Notes: a model not told the origin generated them from the sequence alone. Positions 1 to 12,290 are shown, counted from the stretch's first letter. The stretch is 64,000 bases of DNA from Spongilla lacustris (GCA_949361645.1 OX442431.1:2351122-2415121); one strand, 5' to 3'. Numbers and translations are program-made.

Positions 1-3000
1 AAGTTTTCTAATATAACTGAGCTGTCTATAATAAATATCACAGTTATGAACTGTGGGCAGTTCTCTCCTACAGCAAATCTGAAATCTGGTGTTCTTTTAA
101 TTAACATATCTGGACTATCTATGGATGGTGTATCCATTCAGAACAGCACAGGCTATGGATTACTGGGTATAAATGTGTTGGGACAAACACAAATTGTGAG
201 ATCATCATTTATTGCTAATAATCAACATGTTAAAAATATACTTGACAAAGTAAATGCTTTTGACCTTCAGTGCAATAAAAAGACATACAAAATGAATGCT
301 ATTTACATCAACAATAGCAGTTCTATTCACTACCAATGCAACACACTAGGTGGGGGGAATGCTCTTTTGGTGTATAATATATATTCACCAACATCACAAA
401 GAAACCAATTGACTTTGTCATATCTTCTGTTTGCCTTGGGTATTGATGGGCAGTTTACTTCTACTGTTATAAAAACATGTGGTACATACACAAGTAGTCC
501 ATGCTGCAAATATCAAGGCACTGGTCTATCCATTTTTATGAACCAGATTACAGTTGTCAATACTGATGTCAGCTACACAATATTTTATAGAAACCAAGCA
601 TCATATGGAGCTAACTTTAATTTTGTCTACAAAGCAAATTTAAATTCCATCCTGAAGATGACAAATGTACAAACTAAACGAGGCATAGCTTTGAAGCGTG
701 GTGCTGGAATAAAGGCATACTATAATGCAGGATTCAATTCCTTCATCTTGTCTAATTCAACCTTTGAGTGCAACTATGTGCCACAAGATAACAGCCACAA
801 AGGCTCATCCCTAGATGTCGCATACCAAGATTCAATGTCTAAATTAGGCACACTAAAAAGCTCATTTACCTTTTTAGCTGATAGTTGCTTATTTGTCAGT
901 GATAAAGGTTTTAGCTCCTTAAGCATTATGTTTTCCCAATACACAGAAGTGCTTCCTCTTCGTAATGTCACAGTACTTATTAACAATTCCAGATTTTATG
1001 ATATGCAGCAGTGTTATTATTCTATTTACGTGGAATCATACTTTACCTCCAATCCTTTGATATCTTTGTGCTCATCAGATGTACAAGGTGATGTTCTTCT
1101 CTGGACAGCAGATGCTAACATCTTTGATTGCAATTTTGTTGGATCTAAACTGAGTTCTCTGCATAACAAAGTTACATTTAATGGAACAGTCACTTTCACT
1201 GATAGTCTAAGCAGTGGGAATGGTGGAGCACTTTATTTGTTATCTGCCAGAGCTGTAATAGCTGCAGGGAGCCATGTAGTCTTTTCCAACAATACAGCAT
1301 CATATGGAGGTGCAGCATTTTTAGATCCCTTTTCCAGTTTTATGTTTGTCTCCCCATGTAATGTATCATTTTTGAACAACAAAGCACTATTTACTGGAGG
1401 AGCACTATATGTGCAAACTGTCCAGTATGCAAAAACAATATTACCAACTTGCTTCTTTAATGTTGATGACACAGCTAGAATACCATTTAAGGATAGCTTT
1501 GGTGTTTATATTTACTTTGATGGTAATGATGCAGCAGTGGAAGGAAGTATACTGTATGGAGGAGATATAGACAATTGCACAACCAGTATCTCAACATTAC
1601 CATACCCTCACAATTTGAATACATCAAGTGGATTATTATTTGATACCATCACCAGATATGGTAATTATAACAGTACCACCTCTCCCATTTCATCTGATCC
1701 CACTTCTGTCTGTACCTGTCATAGTACATGTTCATCATCAACCTTCGCTAACATAACAGTGTATCCAGGACAATCAGTGAACTTATCATTTGTCACAATT
1801 GGTCAAAGAAACAGCACAGCTCCATCAATTGTTGTACTGCACACCATCTCCCCAAAAGCAGATATTATTGCTGTATTGTACACAGCGAGGTACTGTTCCA
1901 AATACAGCATTCCATTCAACCCACTTGCAAATCAAACATTATTAGCTACAACTGAACGCTCATTTACTGAACTAGTCACAACCTTTTATAGTATTTCCAT
2001 GTCCATAACAGTGCTGCCATGCCCTACTGGTTTTATGTTGAGCGGCTCATCAAGATGTGAGTGTGAGCCATTTCTGCACAGTCTTGGCCTAACCTGTGAC
2101 ATAGAACATCTTACAGTTTCTGCAAGTAGTGGTGATGTGTGGATGGGTTATACATCATGGGGTGTGCTTGCATTTCAAAGTCAATGTCCATTCGATTACT
2201 GTACAGGGAGTGCTACAATAAAAGTCAGTGATCTTGATAGCCAGTGTAATTACAATCGGAGTAAAGTACTTTGTGGTCAGTGCAAGGTTGGTCTAAGCAT
2301 GATGTTGGGATCATCTGGATGTGGTAAGTGTTCCAACTATTACCTCTTGCTTTTAATACCATTTGCCATAATGGGAGTAGCTCTTGTAGCATTGCTGTTC
2401 ATCCTCAATATAACCATCGCCACAGGACCCCTAAATGGACTGGTATTCTATGCTAATATTATCAGGATCAATGAAGCAATATTTTTCCCATCATATAGAA
2501 TCTACAGCAACATAGGAACCCAAATACTGTCAGCTTTTATTGCATGGTTAAACTTGGATCTTGGGATTGAAACATGTTTTTATCATCTTATGGACAGCTA
2601 TGCTAAAACATGGCTGCAGTTCGCTTTTCCCGCATATATATTTTCTTTAGTTGGATTGATAATAGTGGCAGGACGACTGTCTTCCACCATATCACGTTTA
2701 TGCAAGTTCAATGCAGTGTCAGTCCTAGCAACACTTGTTTTTCTGTCCTATTCAAAGATACTCAGAACTGTGATTACAATATTCGCTTTTGTTGCACTTC
2801 ATATAGACCCAAATGGACAGAATACAAATCATTTTGTTTGGTTGTATGATGGTAATGTGGACTATTTAGATTTTAGGCACGGAGTTCTGTTTATCTGTGG
2901 ACTGGCAATTTCAATTGTATTCATTATTCCCTACATGCTGATGCTGGTTTTTTTACCCTGTTTGCAAGCTAAATCCCACTGGAAATGTTTTGTGTGGATT

Positions 3001-3522
3001 AATAAATTGAAACCATTCTTTGACTGTTCAACTGCTCTATACAAGGATCAATATCGTTTCTGGCCTGGGGTACTTGTTGCAGTTCGCCTTCCTCTTTATT
3101 TGCTATTTGCTGTAGTTGATAATTCTACTGCTAAGTTGGTGGGGATTCTGACAGCTACATATCTCTATTCCATAGCTCTCTGCATACTCTCTGTGTATAA
3201 AAAGTGGGTCTTCTTGGTTATTGAAGTTTTCTTTCACATAAATTTGACCATTATTGCTCTTGGATGTCTTTTTAGTACCTACGATATTTCAGGTCAGTCT
3301 GTTGCAAAAGTAACATCAATTGGGATCGGATTTGTTTTTCTTATATTTCTTGGTATCGTAATCTATCACATGTACTTGAGATTGGCAAAGAATGGGATGA
3401 AGATAGGTGTACTAAATGAATATACTCCACCTGTTCAGTCTCCTGAACCAATGAGTATACCTGTACATGTAGCTCCTGTATGGAATAATGGCGATTTCCG
3501 CGAACCACTACTTAGTGACTAG
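1..3522 (+). CDS. Beta-helix / multi-TM receptor-like protein, copy I (5' part outside window)
   Basis: The reading frame is open from base 1. The first in-window ATG (46) is internal, because the 15 codons before it align with residues about 147-162 of the complete paralogue at 15528-19484. The protein has an N-glycosylation-rich extracellular part with GGAL / FxNN repeats like those of Pmp-type right-handed beta-helices (SSGNGGALYL, FSNNTASYGGAAF, FLNNKALFTGGALYV). A Cys-rich segment follows (CPTGF...CxC, CPFDYC, CGQCKVG), then a block of about eight hydrophobic spans from YYLLLLIPF to YHMYLRLAK, and a short tail ending FREPLLSD. It is probably a plasma-membrane surface protein with a large ectodomain; ligand and signalling are unknown. 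By eye about 60 residues of 1158 differ from the paralogue, mostly in the ectodomain, plus one 2-codon indel near the C-terminus. No frame break is visible. Confidence 0.85.
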   Translation, partial: KFSNITELSIINITVMNCGQFSPTANLKSGVLLINISGLSMDGVSIQNSTGYGLLGINVLGQTQIVRSSFIANNQHVKNILDKVNAFDLQCNKKTYKMNAIYINNSSSIHYQCNTLGGGNALLVYNIYSPTSQRNQLTLSYLLFALGIDGQFTSTVIKTCGTYTSSPCCKYQGTGLSIFMNQITVVNTDVSYTIFYRNQASYGANFNFVYKANLNSILKMTNVQTKRGIALKRGAGIKAYYNAGFNSFILSNSTFECNYVPQDNSHKGSSLDVAYQDSMSKLGTLKSSFTFLADSCLFVSDKGFSSLSIMFSQYTEVLPLRNVTVLINNSRFYDMQQCYYSIYVESYFTSNPLISLCSSDVQGDVLLWTADANIFDCNFVGSKLSSLHNKVTFNGTVTFTDSLSSGNGGALYLLSARAVIAAGSHVVFSNNTASYGGAAFLDPFSSFMFVSPCNVSFLNNKALFTGGALYVQTVQYAKTILPTCFFNVDDTARIPFKDSFGVYIYFDGNDAAVEGSILYGGDIDNCTTSISTLPYPHNLNTSSGLLFDTITRYGNYNSTTSPISSDPTSVCTCHSTCSSSTFANITVYPGQSVNLSFVTIGQRNSTAPSIVVLHTISPKADIIAVLYTARYCSKYSIPFNPLANQTLLATTERSFTELVTTFYSISMSITVLPCPTGFMLSGSSRCECEPFLHSLGLTCDIEHLTVSASSGDVWMGYTSWGVLAFQSQCPFDYCTGSATIKVSDLDSQCNYNRSKVLCGQCKVGLSMMLGSSGCGKCSNYYLLLLIPFAIMGVALVALLFILNITIATGPLNGLVFYANIIRINEAIFFPSYRIYSNIGTQILSAFIAWLNLDLGIETCFYHLMDSYAKTWLQFAFPAYIFSLVGLIIVAGRLSSTISRLCKFNAVSVLATLVFLSYSKILRTVITIFAFVALHIDPNGQNTNHFVWLYDGNVDYLDFRHGVLFICGLAISIVFIIPYMLMLVFLPCLQAKSHWKCFVWINKLKPFFDCSTALYKDQYRFWPGVLVAVRLPLYLLFAVVDNSTAKLVGILTATYLYSIALCILSVYKKWVFLVIEVFFHINLTIIALGCLFSTYDISGQSVAKVTSIGIGFVFLIFLGIVIYHMYLRLAKNGMKIGVLNEYTPPVQSPEPMSIPVHVAPVWNNGDFREPLLSD

Positions 3523-3688
3523 CTGAATTTTGAAGGCTGAAGTTTTTGCATGAGCTTTTAATGCTGTACTGGAGTGTTGCATACATATTCTCTAAGCAAG
3601 GTGTTGTACTGTGTTGCTTTGTGTAGTGTGATAACTTTTTTTTTTTTGTATTATGCTGAGACAAATGATAATAATTGTGTGACATGTA

Positions 3689-3694
3689 AATAAA
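3689..3694 (+). promoter_or_regulatory. Poly(A) signal AATAAA, copy I
   Basis: AATAAA lies about 165 bases after the stop codon of the receptor-like gene. It is conserved at the same place in copy II. Confidence 0.5.
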
Positions 3695-4009
3695 AACATT
3701 AACAATCAAGGGACTACATATATCAGTTGTGAGATTGAGTGGTAGACTTTTGAATGAATAAGGTCTCAATCTGGTGCAACTCTTTCAACAGTCTTGTTAT
3801 ACATTGAGCAAATATTACACCGTTCATAAAAATCAATTATGAGAAATAGTACAAAGAAGCATAAAGAACTTAGCAGCTGCCAAATTAAGCATTACTTAAT
3901 GCAGGCCATATTTGGAGTTCGTAGTGTAAATGCCGGACCAAATAAATCCTTTCATATACTCACCAAATTTGGACACTCCTTCAAAAACATGTGTGGTTTG
4001 AACTGTGCA

Positions 4010-4636
4010 ACCAGATTAGCTCGATTCCTCTTCCAATACGGGCTGACACCACACTCGACTACTGGGCAGCTGCCAGCAGAGTTGTTAATGGGGCGTCGTC
4101 CAAGATCTCACTTGGATTTCCTTTTTCCTAGTGTGGCACAGCGGGTACAGCAGAGTCAGAAGAGGCAGAAGACAAACCATGACCAACATGTCCAGTCTAG
4201 AACCTTTCAAGTTGGAGATGAGGTTTATGTGGTGAATCATAGAGGGTCCCCTAAGTGGCTTCCTGGTGTGGTGGTCAAGTTGTTAGGACCTTTAAACTTG
4301 ATAGTGAAGGTTAAGGGTGGACAGGAAGCACGCTATCATGTTGATCATGTGCGGGCCAGAACAGGGGGGGAGAAGGGAGTTAACAATGATGATAGTGACA
4401 CAGATGATGATGATGATGACCCATTACCACTAGTGTTAGATACTCCACCAGTGCCAGCACTACCTCCAGGGGAAGTGGATCAAGAACAGATGGTCCCAAT
4501 GGATCCAGTGGAACCACCCCCACCTGCACCAGTGCTCCGACGTTCAACACGTCCTCATCGTCCCCCAGATAGATTCTAAAGGGGGAGAAGTGTAGTATTG
4601 TCATTTATTGTGTAATGGTAATTGCCTAGTTAACCC
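4010..4636 (+). mobile_element. Ty3/gypsy fragment: integrase C-terminus, polypurine tract and LTR stub
   Basis: The frame from 4010 to stop 4579 reads as the end of a Ty3-type integrase: TPHSTTGQLPAELLMGR, a basic linker, a GDEVYV...W..G.V chromodomain-like barrel, and an acidic/proline tail ending in RRSTRPHRPPDRF. The stop overlaps a polypurine tract (AAAGGGGGAGAAG, 4577-4589), and a TGTAGTATTG LTR start follows at 4591. Only about 46 bases of LTR remain before sequence shared with copy II resumes. The open frame listed from 3839 has about 57 non-homologous codons in front, which belong to duplicated flanking DNA. The fragment is dead: it has no protease, RT or catalytic integrase core. 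It sits where copy II has unrelated DNA (20013-21051). Confidence 0.8.
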
Positions 4637-6509
4637 AATCAAACATTTTGTTTAACATAAGGTGGGAGAGATACGAGCCTTCAAAGTTGGGGTTGTGGGG
4701 GTGAGTGGGTGAGGGGGCTTTTTTCTGGAGGGCATATTTGATTGGAAAATGAAAGGTAAAAACACATCTGTAGGCCAATTTGTTAATGGACTGCAGCACA
4801 CCACTTGAAAGTAATCCCACCACTTACATGTAAATTTGTGTAATGTATCATATTTTCTATTTGCATCCTAAAATGTGTAGAGTGCTCATTTAATATTGAT
4901 GCTTTATATCTCATACAGCAGTGAGCATTTTACACAACTTATTAAAACCTATATGCCCTATGGGGTCATGAATATGCTAAATGCAATGACATTGCTTAAC
5001 TGCATATGTATAGCTCTGCTGAACATTGCAAAAGTACAGACATGAAGGGATTAGTCCGAATAAATCAAATTTCATCCACACAATTTCTTTGTTATGTACA
5101 TGAAGCACATGTTAATGTTGGTAATCACATTTACAGTCAAATGCTCTAATTTGTGTACTACTATACTGTACACATATTACATTGCTTTAGAGTAGTAGTA
5201 CACGGTATGAGTACTGGAAGTGATAGAGGGCAATGTATACTATACAGGAACGTTTTGTAGTAAAATGTGTACAGGTATACACAAATCAGTCCTCTGTATT
5301 TCGTTGCAGACATTATGCAAATCCAATGACTTATGTATGGGAAAAAGCAACAAGGCAAGTGAATAATAAATGTTCATGTCATCCTGTCACAGAGGGCAGA
5401 CTGCTGCTTTAGGTTTTGTGGTGTAACTCCTTCAATATGCATAATCAAACATCTCCGTTTCGAAACAGGGCACAAATACATAGCTGGTGCATCATTTCTT
5501 TTCTTTTCATCTGCAGTACTACCGTGGGGAGTGCAGGCACATCACCATCGTGCAACGTTCTGCAGAGATGCCATTCCATTGTTTGCGCCTCCAATATTCG
5601 CACCTTTAATAGGGGAGCACAAATTACTTACCCTATCTTGTCTTTTTAAATAATTACATTTGTCATAAAAAATCACATCATTGAGTATAGAACAATTAAT
5701 TCATCAATGGTCAATTATAATACGAATTATTCGATTGTTATCTGGCAATTAAACCACACTTTAAAAATGACAGCACATGTACATGTACTGGTTATTATTA
5801 GTATGGTGAGAAGAGGAAAACATACGGGTAATTGTAAAGGTGTACGCAGAGCAAGAGGATGTGTGAACAGGGGAGGCACGAGCACTGCATGGTGGAGACT
5901 CAAATAGTGGCACAAACAGTGAAGCATGAACAGTGAAGGAGACACCCAATATGTGTACAGGTAAACACACAGATGCAAAATAGACAATATATTTACTTAC
6001 ATTGCTGCACATGCATAGTAGGGAGCATATGATTTATATTTTAGGTGTGCTTTGAATTAAGTCAGTTGCAATTGAGAACTTAGTTTTGCGAGCAGAACAT
6101 GACAATTTGCTTCCACTGTTTAACATAAGTAGGCTCCAATATTCCTTCAAAAGGTGTACAAGGTCTACTTCTACTATGCTGATAAGTTTAAAGAAAACAA
6201 CCATTCAATCAGTGTACATGTCAGGAGCTGTAGTTAGTTTGATATAAGCCTAAATTTTTTTATTTAGGACATGATGATGGGATAGAGAAAGATGGGATTT
6301 TGATGGGGAACTGGCATGGGATAGGTCTCCAGCGCCAGTTAGGTTCATGTGTAAACCAATTCAAGCGATGGCCCCTGCTGTTGCAGGATGGTGAGTGCTC
6401 TGTGAACTGACTGAATGATCTGCAAGAACAACACCATTATCAATGCACCAGCACTGTGAAAGATGGCTTGCTTGAGCACTCCTTATTATCAAACTCATTT
6501 GTAATAATG
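4637..6509. repeat. Duplicated non-coding block, copy I
   Basis: Closely matches 21052-22861 with small indels. Short open frames here (for example 5416-5649 and 5707-5907) are not conserved in frame between the copies. I see no gene, RNA or clear transposon. Confidence 0.6.
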
Positions 6510-7157
6510 TTATTGCAGTTGATCTCCAGGTTGAGGTCTTTTGATGAGGAGGTCAGCAGTGCTTTGCAATGTGCGGAGCCATCTATGTTACCAATGATGC
6601 CTGGAGTCAGGCACAGCTAGGACTAAAATATGGTGGTCTAGGTCTTCGCTCCCTTTCCCATCATTATGTTGCAGCTTTCATTGCTTCCCTGTCATTCTCC
6701 GGCCTTGAGAAGGCTGATAACATCCACCTACAACAGGCAGTGGCAGTGTTCAACACTCAGGTCTCCCACTCCAATGTCATCTCACTCTGGACGCATAAAG
6801 TCATGTCAGGAATGATCCAGCCCAACATTTCCACATATTTGGTATCTTCCTATGCAGTTAACAGAGTTCACCTCCTGTCAGTGGCTGCTCCTTGTGCTGC
6901 CTCCTGGCTATCGGTAGTCCCTTCCCCTGGTTTGGGCTTGAATCTGGAGCCAAATGAGCCATTAGGTGGTGGCTGAGGTTGCATTGGATACTTCAGGCCA
7001 GTCCATGTGGCCATTCTGCCCTGATATTGCACTTGATCCTCTTGGTCACCATATTGTTAATTGTCTACAGGATGAGGTATTTTATCTCTATCATCGTGCC
7101 CACAGTGTGGAGAGAGGTCATGGTTCCACCAGAGACCTTGCCCACACCAAAACAAAG
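6510..7157 (+). pseudogene. Decayed RLE-type non-LTR retrotransposon fragment, copy I
   Basis: Reads LRSFDEEV, then QAQLGLKYGGLGLRSLSHH, an AAPCAASWLSVVPSPGLGL block and CPDIALDPLGHHIVNC. This is the RT-thumb to zinc-knuckle part of the family that fills 36-55 kb. The frame breaks near 6966 (GGG then stop) and again at 7060. The endonuclease part is missing because the sequence jumps at about 7157 into the tip of a fold-back element. The paralogous piece in copy II (22862-23888) continues into the endonuclease, so copy I suffered a later deletion. Confidence 0.75.
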
Positions 7158-7183
7158 GACATTTTCGTGGAAACTGTTCCATA
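7158..7183. mobile_element. Remnant tip of fold-back element, copy I
   Basis: GACATTTTCG...TTCCATA is the right terminal inverted-repeat tip of the 0.7-kb element seen whole at 24020-24731. The rest of the element is absent here. The following bases to about 7440 continue to match copy II. Confidence 0.6.
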
Positions 7184-7521
7184 TAATTATATAGCTACAA
7201 TACATGACTATCTGAAAAGCAATACAAATCATATTCTGTCATTATGGGCAGGCTGAGATGTCGTCTGGCTTTTGCCATTCTGCAGTGCTGTCATGTGCCT
7301 GCCAGGAAGCAGTACATGAGGGCAGAGTCTCATTATAGGCTGATTTTTCTGTTGATCAATTGTTATTGTATGTTGCTATTTATGTCTGAAATTATTAGTA
7401 TGCCTTTGATACGTGTGTTGTTGGTATTAAATAGCATTTTAACGTAAACCTTTTCTGATCTTGCACAAACATGCAAAAGTCAGTTTGTCCAATAATGGAC
7501 GTTTGATATTCCTTGTGGAAA

Positions 7522-7684
7522 TATGGGGGATGCGCGAACGCTATCCCCCCCTACCAAAAATTGCGCACCCGAGGCTCCCACGTTTGGGGAGATCGCAGGC
7601 TTCAACCGGACGAAGTGCAATGCACGGTCTCCACCCGGAAGGACCGCCTTATTGATCACGGTGCCTTCTGTGCCAGGTAAGTTA
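7522..7684 (-). ncRNA. RNU1: U1 spliceosomal snRNA gene, copy I
   Basis: On the minus strand the sequence starts UAACUUACCUGG, whose ACUUACCUG pairs with 5' splice sites. The order is as in U1: stem-loop I with a GAUCA...AAGG loop, the U1A-type loop AUUGCACUUCG, the stretch CCUGCGAUCUCCCCAAACGUGGG (shown here in two parts: CCUGCGAUCUCC / CCAAACGUGGG), an Sm site AAUUUUUGG, and the 3' hairpin GGGGGAUAGCG UUCG CGCAUCCCCC. The length is about 163 nt, close to the 164 nt of human U1. The first two bases differ from the common AU. It differs from copy II at three positions (7547, 7651, 7663). The product would be the RNA of U1 snRNP. The promoter was not identified. Confidence 0.92.
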
Positions 7685-8999
7685 ACTGTACGAAATAGAT
7701 CATGGAAATATGTAGTGCAAGCATATTAAAATACTTGTGGGTCTACTATCACGCGGCGCGCTAGATAAGTAACGCGAAGCTATGTTTGCGCGTGCAGCCG
7801 TAGAAATATTAGCGTAATATTGAAATGATATAGTAGTAGCCTTGACTACCGCGCGACGTGACTTGACCTGATCTGATAAGTTCAGTCGCCATTTTACAAG
7901 CCATATAATGCAAAGGTACTACTATTTATGGCCCAAATCACATGGCTTAACTGCCTTAAGGTTGCGTCGGTAACAGTTGCGTCTCCGTTATGAACTCTAG
8001 CTAGGTACTTTACAAAAAAGTTCGAAATAAAGATTCACGCATAACTAAATGGATCAGTTTAAAGACCATATTGAATGGTTTTCAAAATAGTTTGTATCTT
8101 TCTTGTAGCTTAATCCTAACCGGAGAAACGGACCTTTAAGTACCGATAAAACAATGTATGGCGATTGATGCGGAGATATTATAAAAACTGTGATTCCCGT
8201 AATGCCGATATCCAAACAATCATAAGATTTTTGTATTTCAACATTTCGATTCCAAATTTTATATGGACAATGGTATGTTGTAGGCCTACACAAGGAATGT
8301 GCAAATACAATATCCTTGTAAGTTATGTAGCGTGCATTTATCGATGAATTATATATGAAGCTAATTTTTTGACGTCCGTTTGAATGTTTCAAATAAATTA
8401 AAGATAAAATTACCCCAAGTAATAAATGATCTGAACGACATTGTGGTACGTTTTGAATACATTAAATCTGTAAGATGTATTAAAAGCACATGAATAGTAC
8501 ACACTTAACACAAGCACAACTAAATCGTTGTGAATTACATCAGTAACAAACGGCACCAATGTAATATATTCATCTTCTGCATCATCTTCAGTTTCTTCCA
8601 CTGTCCAATATGAAATAATTAATTTAGTACCTCGTTTACTGTTCTTTATAACAGCACTTTTCCACTGAAGTTTTCAGTTGTTCATTCCAGGTGAGATGTT
8701 CCACTCCTGCTCTATGTATTTACCTAATAACCATGAAGGGGTTGTAACAACTATTCCAATGTATCTGTTGAGATTTGAGGAAATGTGTCTTCTATTTTGC
8801 ATTCATTAGCAAGTATAGACTTTACGTATATATTTTTCAGTTTTGCCTCTAGAAATTTTACCATGCTTACTTCACTCTTCTAGCAGTCTATAATATTCTC
8901 AGTTCATCCATTGGCTTTTCTTTGTTGCAATGCCGGTAAATCTTGCTCTGTTTAAATAATATAAGTTTTATTGAATTTCAGCAGCGTCGCCCTGAAGCC
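7685..8999. other. Non-coding stretch, copy I
   Basis: The first 300 bases after the U1 5' end are not shared with copy II, so any copy-specific U1 promoter must lie here. From about 8000 it matches 26150-27090 with many small indels. No convincing gene. The minus-strand frame at 8054-8392 is not conserved in frame in copy II. Confidence 0.5.
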
Positions 9000-9476
9000 C
9001 ACCTTCCCATCAATGAAACCTATATATTAACATTAGGTGCATGCCGAACATAGTAATCGATAAGACCAAGGGTCTCTTCAGATAGCATATTATGCACTGG
9101 AGCGGCTTGACTTCTTACTAGCATATCTTTTGATGGGTTATTGAGAGAACCATGCAAATATGGCTCCACAATTGATGCTCATAAACTTCAAGAGTGCTTC
9201 TTACAGCCACTGATGCAAGCTCATAACTTCATGAAATTGAGATTCCTCATCACTTGTTAATTGTGCTTGCAAACACAATAGAGTCTCATCCTCTTCACTT
9301 AGCTTCTCTCCAAAGACATTGGATGTTGCAGTTAGAAATAAAGTTGGCCTCTGTATCAGGTCCCGCAATGTTATTGTGCACATCTTAATCATGGGAACCA
9401 TTTCAAGGTTAGCCTTACATTTACTATTAATGTAAAAGATCTTCATCCAAGGCCCAGTGATGAATTTTCCAATCAA
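9000..9476 (-). pseudogene. Decayed transposon-like gene with HNM..TLG motif family, copy I
   Basis: Minus-strand residues GPWMKIFY...LEMVPMIKMC...TATSNVFGEKLSEEDE, then after frame breaks a GFIDGKV segment near 9010-9040, match what I recall of large single-exon genes common in sponges and cnidarians. In those the order is GPWM..FY, VFG..L...D, then HNM-x-(S/A)E-x-TLG and GFIDGKVK. Copy II preserves the HNMLSEQTLG...GFIDGKVK part in frame. The family function is not known to me; its copy number suggests a mobile-element origin. Stops and frameshifts between 9000 and 9200 make this a pseudogene or a multi-exon relic. Confidence 0.45.
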
Positions 9477-11028
9477 TCCAGCCTAGTACTCTTAGCTGAA
9501 GAATTATCAGTTTATTCTGAAATTAAGCTAGACTTCAAACTGTTTTTAGTTGCAGTAACACATATTTTGCAATAATCTCTCTTTGAACTTTAAAAAAAAA
9601 ACTTCCAGCTAAATAAAATAAACATTGAATCGATTTCCTACATATCAAATAACAGTCCCTGGCTTAGTATTTTCACAGCACAAAGCCACTTGGGTCTCCT
9701 GTGCCCTGTTTAAATCCCATTTTGGTTATTCCATATGTAACAGCCAAATATGCAACTTTGTATCCCATTGTCATTGTCATATACTTTTAATGTACTTCTA
9801 ATCTTATTTGATCTACCATCCAGTAGTTGCACATTACATTGTAACTCTAAAAGTGTGTGCTGAAACAGTTCTTCTGCGCCGGATTGAATCATATTAAGCA
9901 TTCACATGCACTTCAGGCTGATCTAACGGTTTTTGTATGTACATGTATATGGTTAACGCAATCCTATAACTTGGTCTGTGGCGAAAATAAATCATTGCGT
10001 ACAATCCAAAAATTCTGAAAGTTGCATATAACAACGCTCATAGATCAATACAACGATGCAATGTGTTTATACACAGGACCCGAGTATATACTCTCAAAAA
10101 AGGGCGTATTTATGTGTCTCGAAGGTTGATTGGATTACACAATTCTACAAAGAAGTATATTATAAATCCAATTACTATATCTCCTAACAGAGTATTGATT
10201 CCTTTCTATGAAAACAAAATTCTGTGTTAATACAATTAGCAATGACATAGCTGTGACACACTCAACGGCGAGCTGAAAATGAGCCATTGCGCATAGCCTG
10301 ATCGTCCTAAAAGTTTCATTGTAGATAGAAATTGCTTGCCTGCAACGTTTTTTGATGTTTTTGAGGAGGACCCGTCATTGGAAGGGTAGAATAAACAACG
10401 TTGACTTTATACTCTAATTAGAAAGCAGTACATCCTTAACTTATAGATATTGCGTACGATTTTATATACAATACTGCGTGAAAGAGCGCTCAAAGCTCCC
10501 TGATCAAGGCAAGTTTGAAGTTTTATCGTCTTTAAAGTTTAAACTATCGAGAACTAGATTTTCAAAAATACGTGACTTTCCGGCGTAAAATCCAGTCACA
10601 ATTTTTACTACAGATATTTGGATATGCGGAAGTACGTTACGTGAAAAAATGTGAAAGTACCTACTCTAGCGCCTAAAGCGGCTAGCTTGGAAAGGACCGT
10701 TTAACTTCAAAGCGCTATGTACAAGACGAGAAAAATTCTGTCGGCAAATTGAAAGCAGGAAACTAACAAAGACAGAACTCACAGAAGGATACTGTGCATG
10801 GAGTTGATGTTTTGCCGGGCCATATTGACTATACTATACTTAGTCTATACGCGCTAGACTGAAGTGGCATGGTGTGCGAAAGTATTGAAATCATAGGGGT
10901 ACAAATACTTCTTTGTTCGCTTGGCCGGGGGAGGAATAGCTACATGTACCACATTCTGAGGTGCTATTGAGAGGTTATGATGATGAAATGGTACCTTCAT
11001 TTTAGCTTGGCCAGGAGCCATTGTTTTT
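9477..11028. other. Non-coding stretch shared in part with copy II
   Basis: 9890-10650 matches 27310-28075. The remainder is copy I-specific. I see no open frame with recognisable protein features and no structured RNA. Confidence 0.45.
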
Positions 11029-12290
11029 CAATGATTGACTTCAAGCTGTGGCTCAGACTAGAGAATGTGGAAAGTCACTGAGGTATGGTTAGGGGTGGAG
11101 TTATGATTATAGGGAGTGGAGAGCAAAGGCTAAGGGGCTGAGAGCATTTGTCAGGACTGGTGTCAGCCAAGGGTGTTGGTGAAGTACTGCACTCATGTGT
11201 GTGGTAATCTTCAGCTTTTCATCCTGTTTGCAGGCTATATGCAGTGGACCATTACGTCTTCAGCAGTCAGTTGAAGTGCTGGCTTAAGTTCTGCTGGCTT
11301 CAGCTGTGTGCAGCAGCATGGACACTTCACCTCTACACACGTGAACTCCATGAACCTTTTCACTGTGCAAGTGGTACATATGACTGAGTGCCCTACATGG
11401 GATCTCTATAGGTTGGCAGAGGATCATCAAGCAGTTGGGCACTGTAGCTGGTCCAAGAAATGTCAGTTGGGTTATCAATTGGAACATCTGCTGGTGTGTT
11501 GTGCAATCCAGGCAATAATTGTACCATTACAGCTATGTGTAGCAATTGTACATGTGGAGGCACCTCTTGAATGTGGATCTGATTTTGAATTTCTTTGTGG
11601 AAGGTAGTGTACTTTCAGGTACATGCAGGTATGCATGCATGTACATCTCTACCATACCTAGCATCCCTCTTCTGCATGTGCTCTCCACTGAAAGATAATG
11701 GTGCATGTATATAAGTAGGTGATCTTGGACTTATGGATGCTGAGCGCTACTGTGTATGGCAAGCCTAACTTAAACACTGACATGCCTCTTCTCTATGGTG
11801 ATGCATACTGACCTTAATGGAAATTTGTTGGACATCTGGTAATCTGGTAGACATTTACTTTGTGAACATGCTTGTACTGACTGTGACTGGTAATATGGAC
11901 AGGGTAGGCTATGACTCATGTGAACTGCAGATCAGAATCACTTGGGCCACAAGAGGGTAACGTGACCTGGAATATGGGTACACTTCAAACATGCCACTGG
12001 GAATGACCAATTAAGGATTATTAACTATTGGTATAATGAGTAATACATGTGTATTAAAAACCTAAATACCATTTCCAGTTGAGCAGCAAATACGAGTGTC
12101 ATTATGGAAATGGTTGTCTCGAAATGGCACAGGGTCAGCTGTCACAGTTCTATTCAAAGTATCGGAACCTAAGCCTGCTCCTACCCGATCCCACTATTTA
12201 TATTGCCAACGTACCGGACTTTTAGCGAGCGTATTTGGATATAGTACCGTCGAATGCCTGCAATGTAGTAAGTAATACTCAGGGCTGGCG
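11029..12290. repeat. Repeat A, copy 1
   Basis: Matches about 29050-30165 and 30166-31270, and its last 200 bases match 34528-34770. It starts near a GATTGACTT(C/T)AAGCTGTGGC motif and contains the RING-like relic. It ends with the shared stretch around AATACATGTGTATTAAAAAC. Confidence 0.7.
11284..11487 (-). pseudogene. RING-finger-like exon relic (repeat A copy 1)
   Basis: Reads CLMILCQPIEIPC on the minus strand, but the first Cys pair (CPIC in copy 2) is lost to a frameshift and the rest shifts frame after PCRAL. Compare the intact version at 29276-29518. Confidence 0.45.

Noticed and set aside
548..1480. Minus-strand frames such as 774-986 and 1233-1472
   Set aside because: Shadows of the receptor gene on the plus strand.
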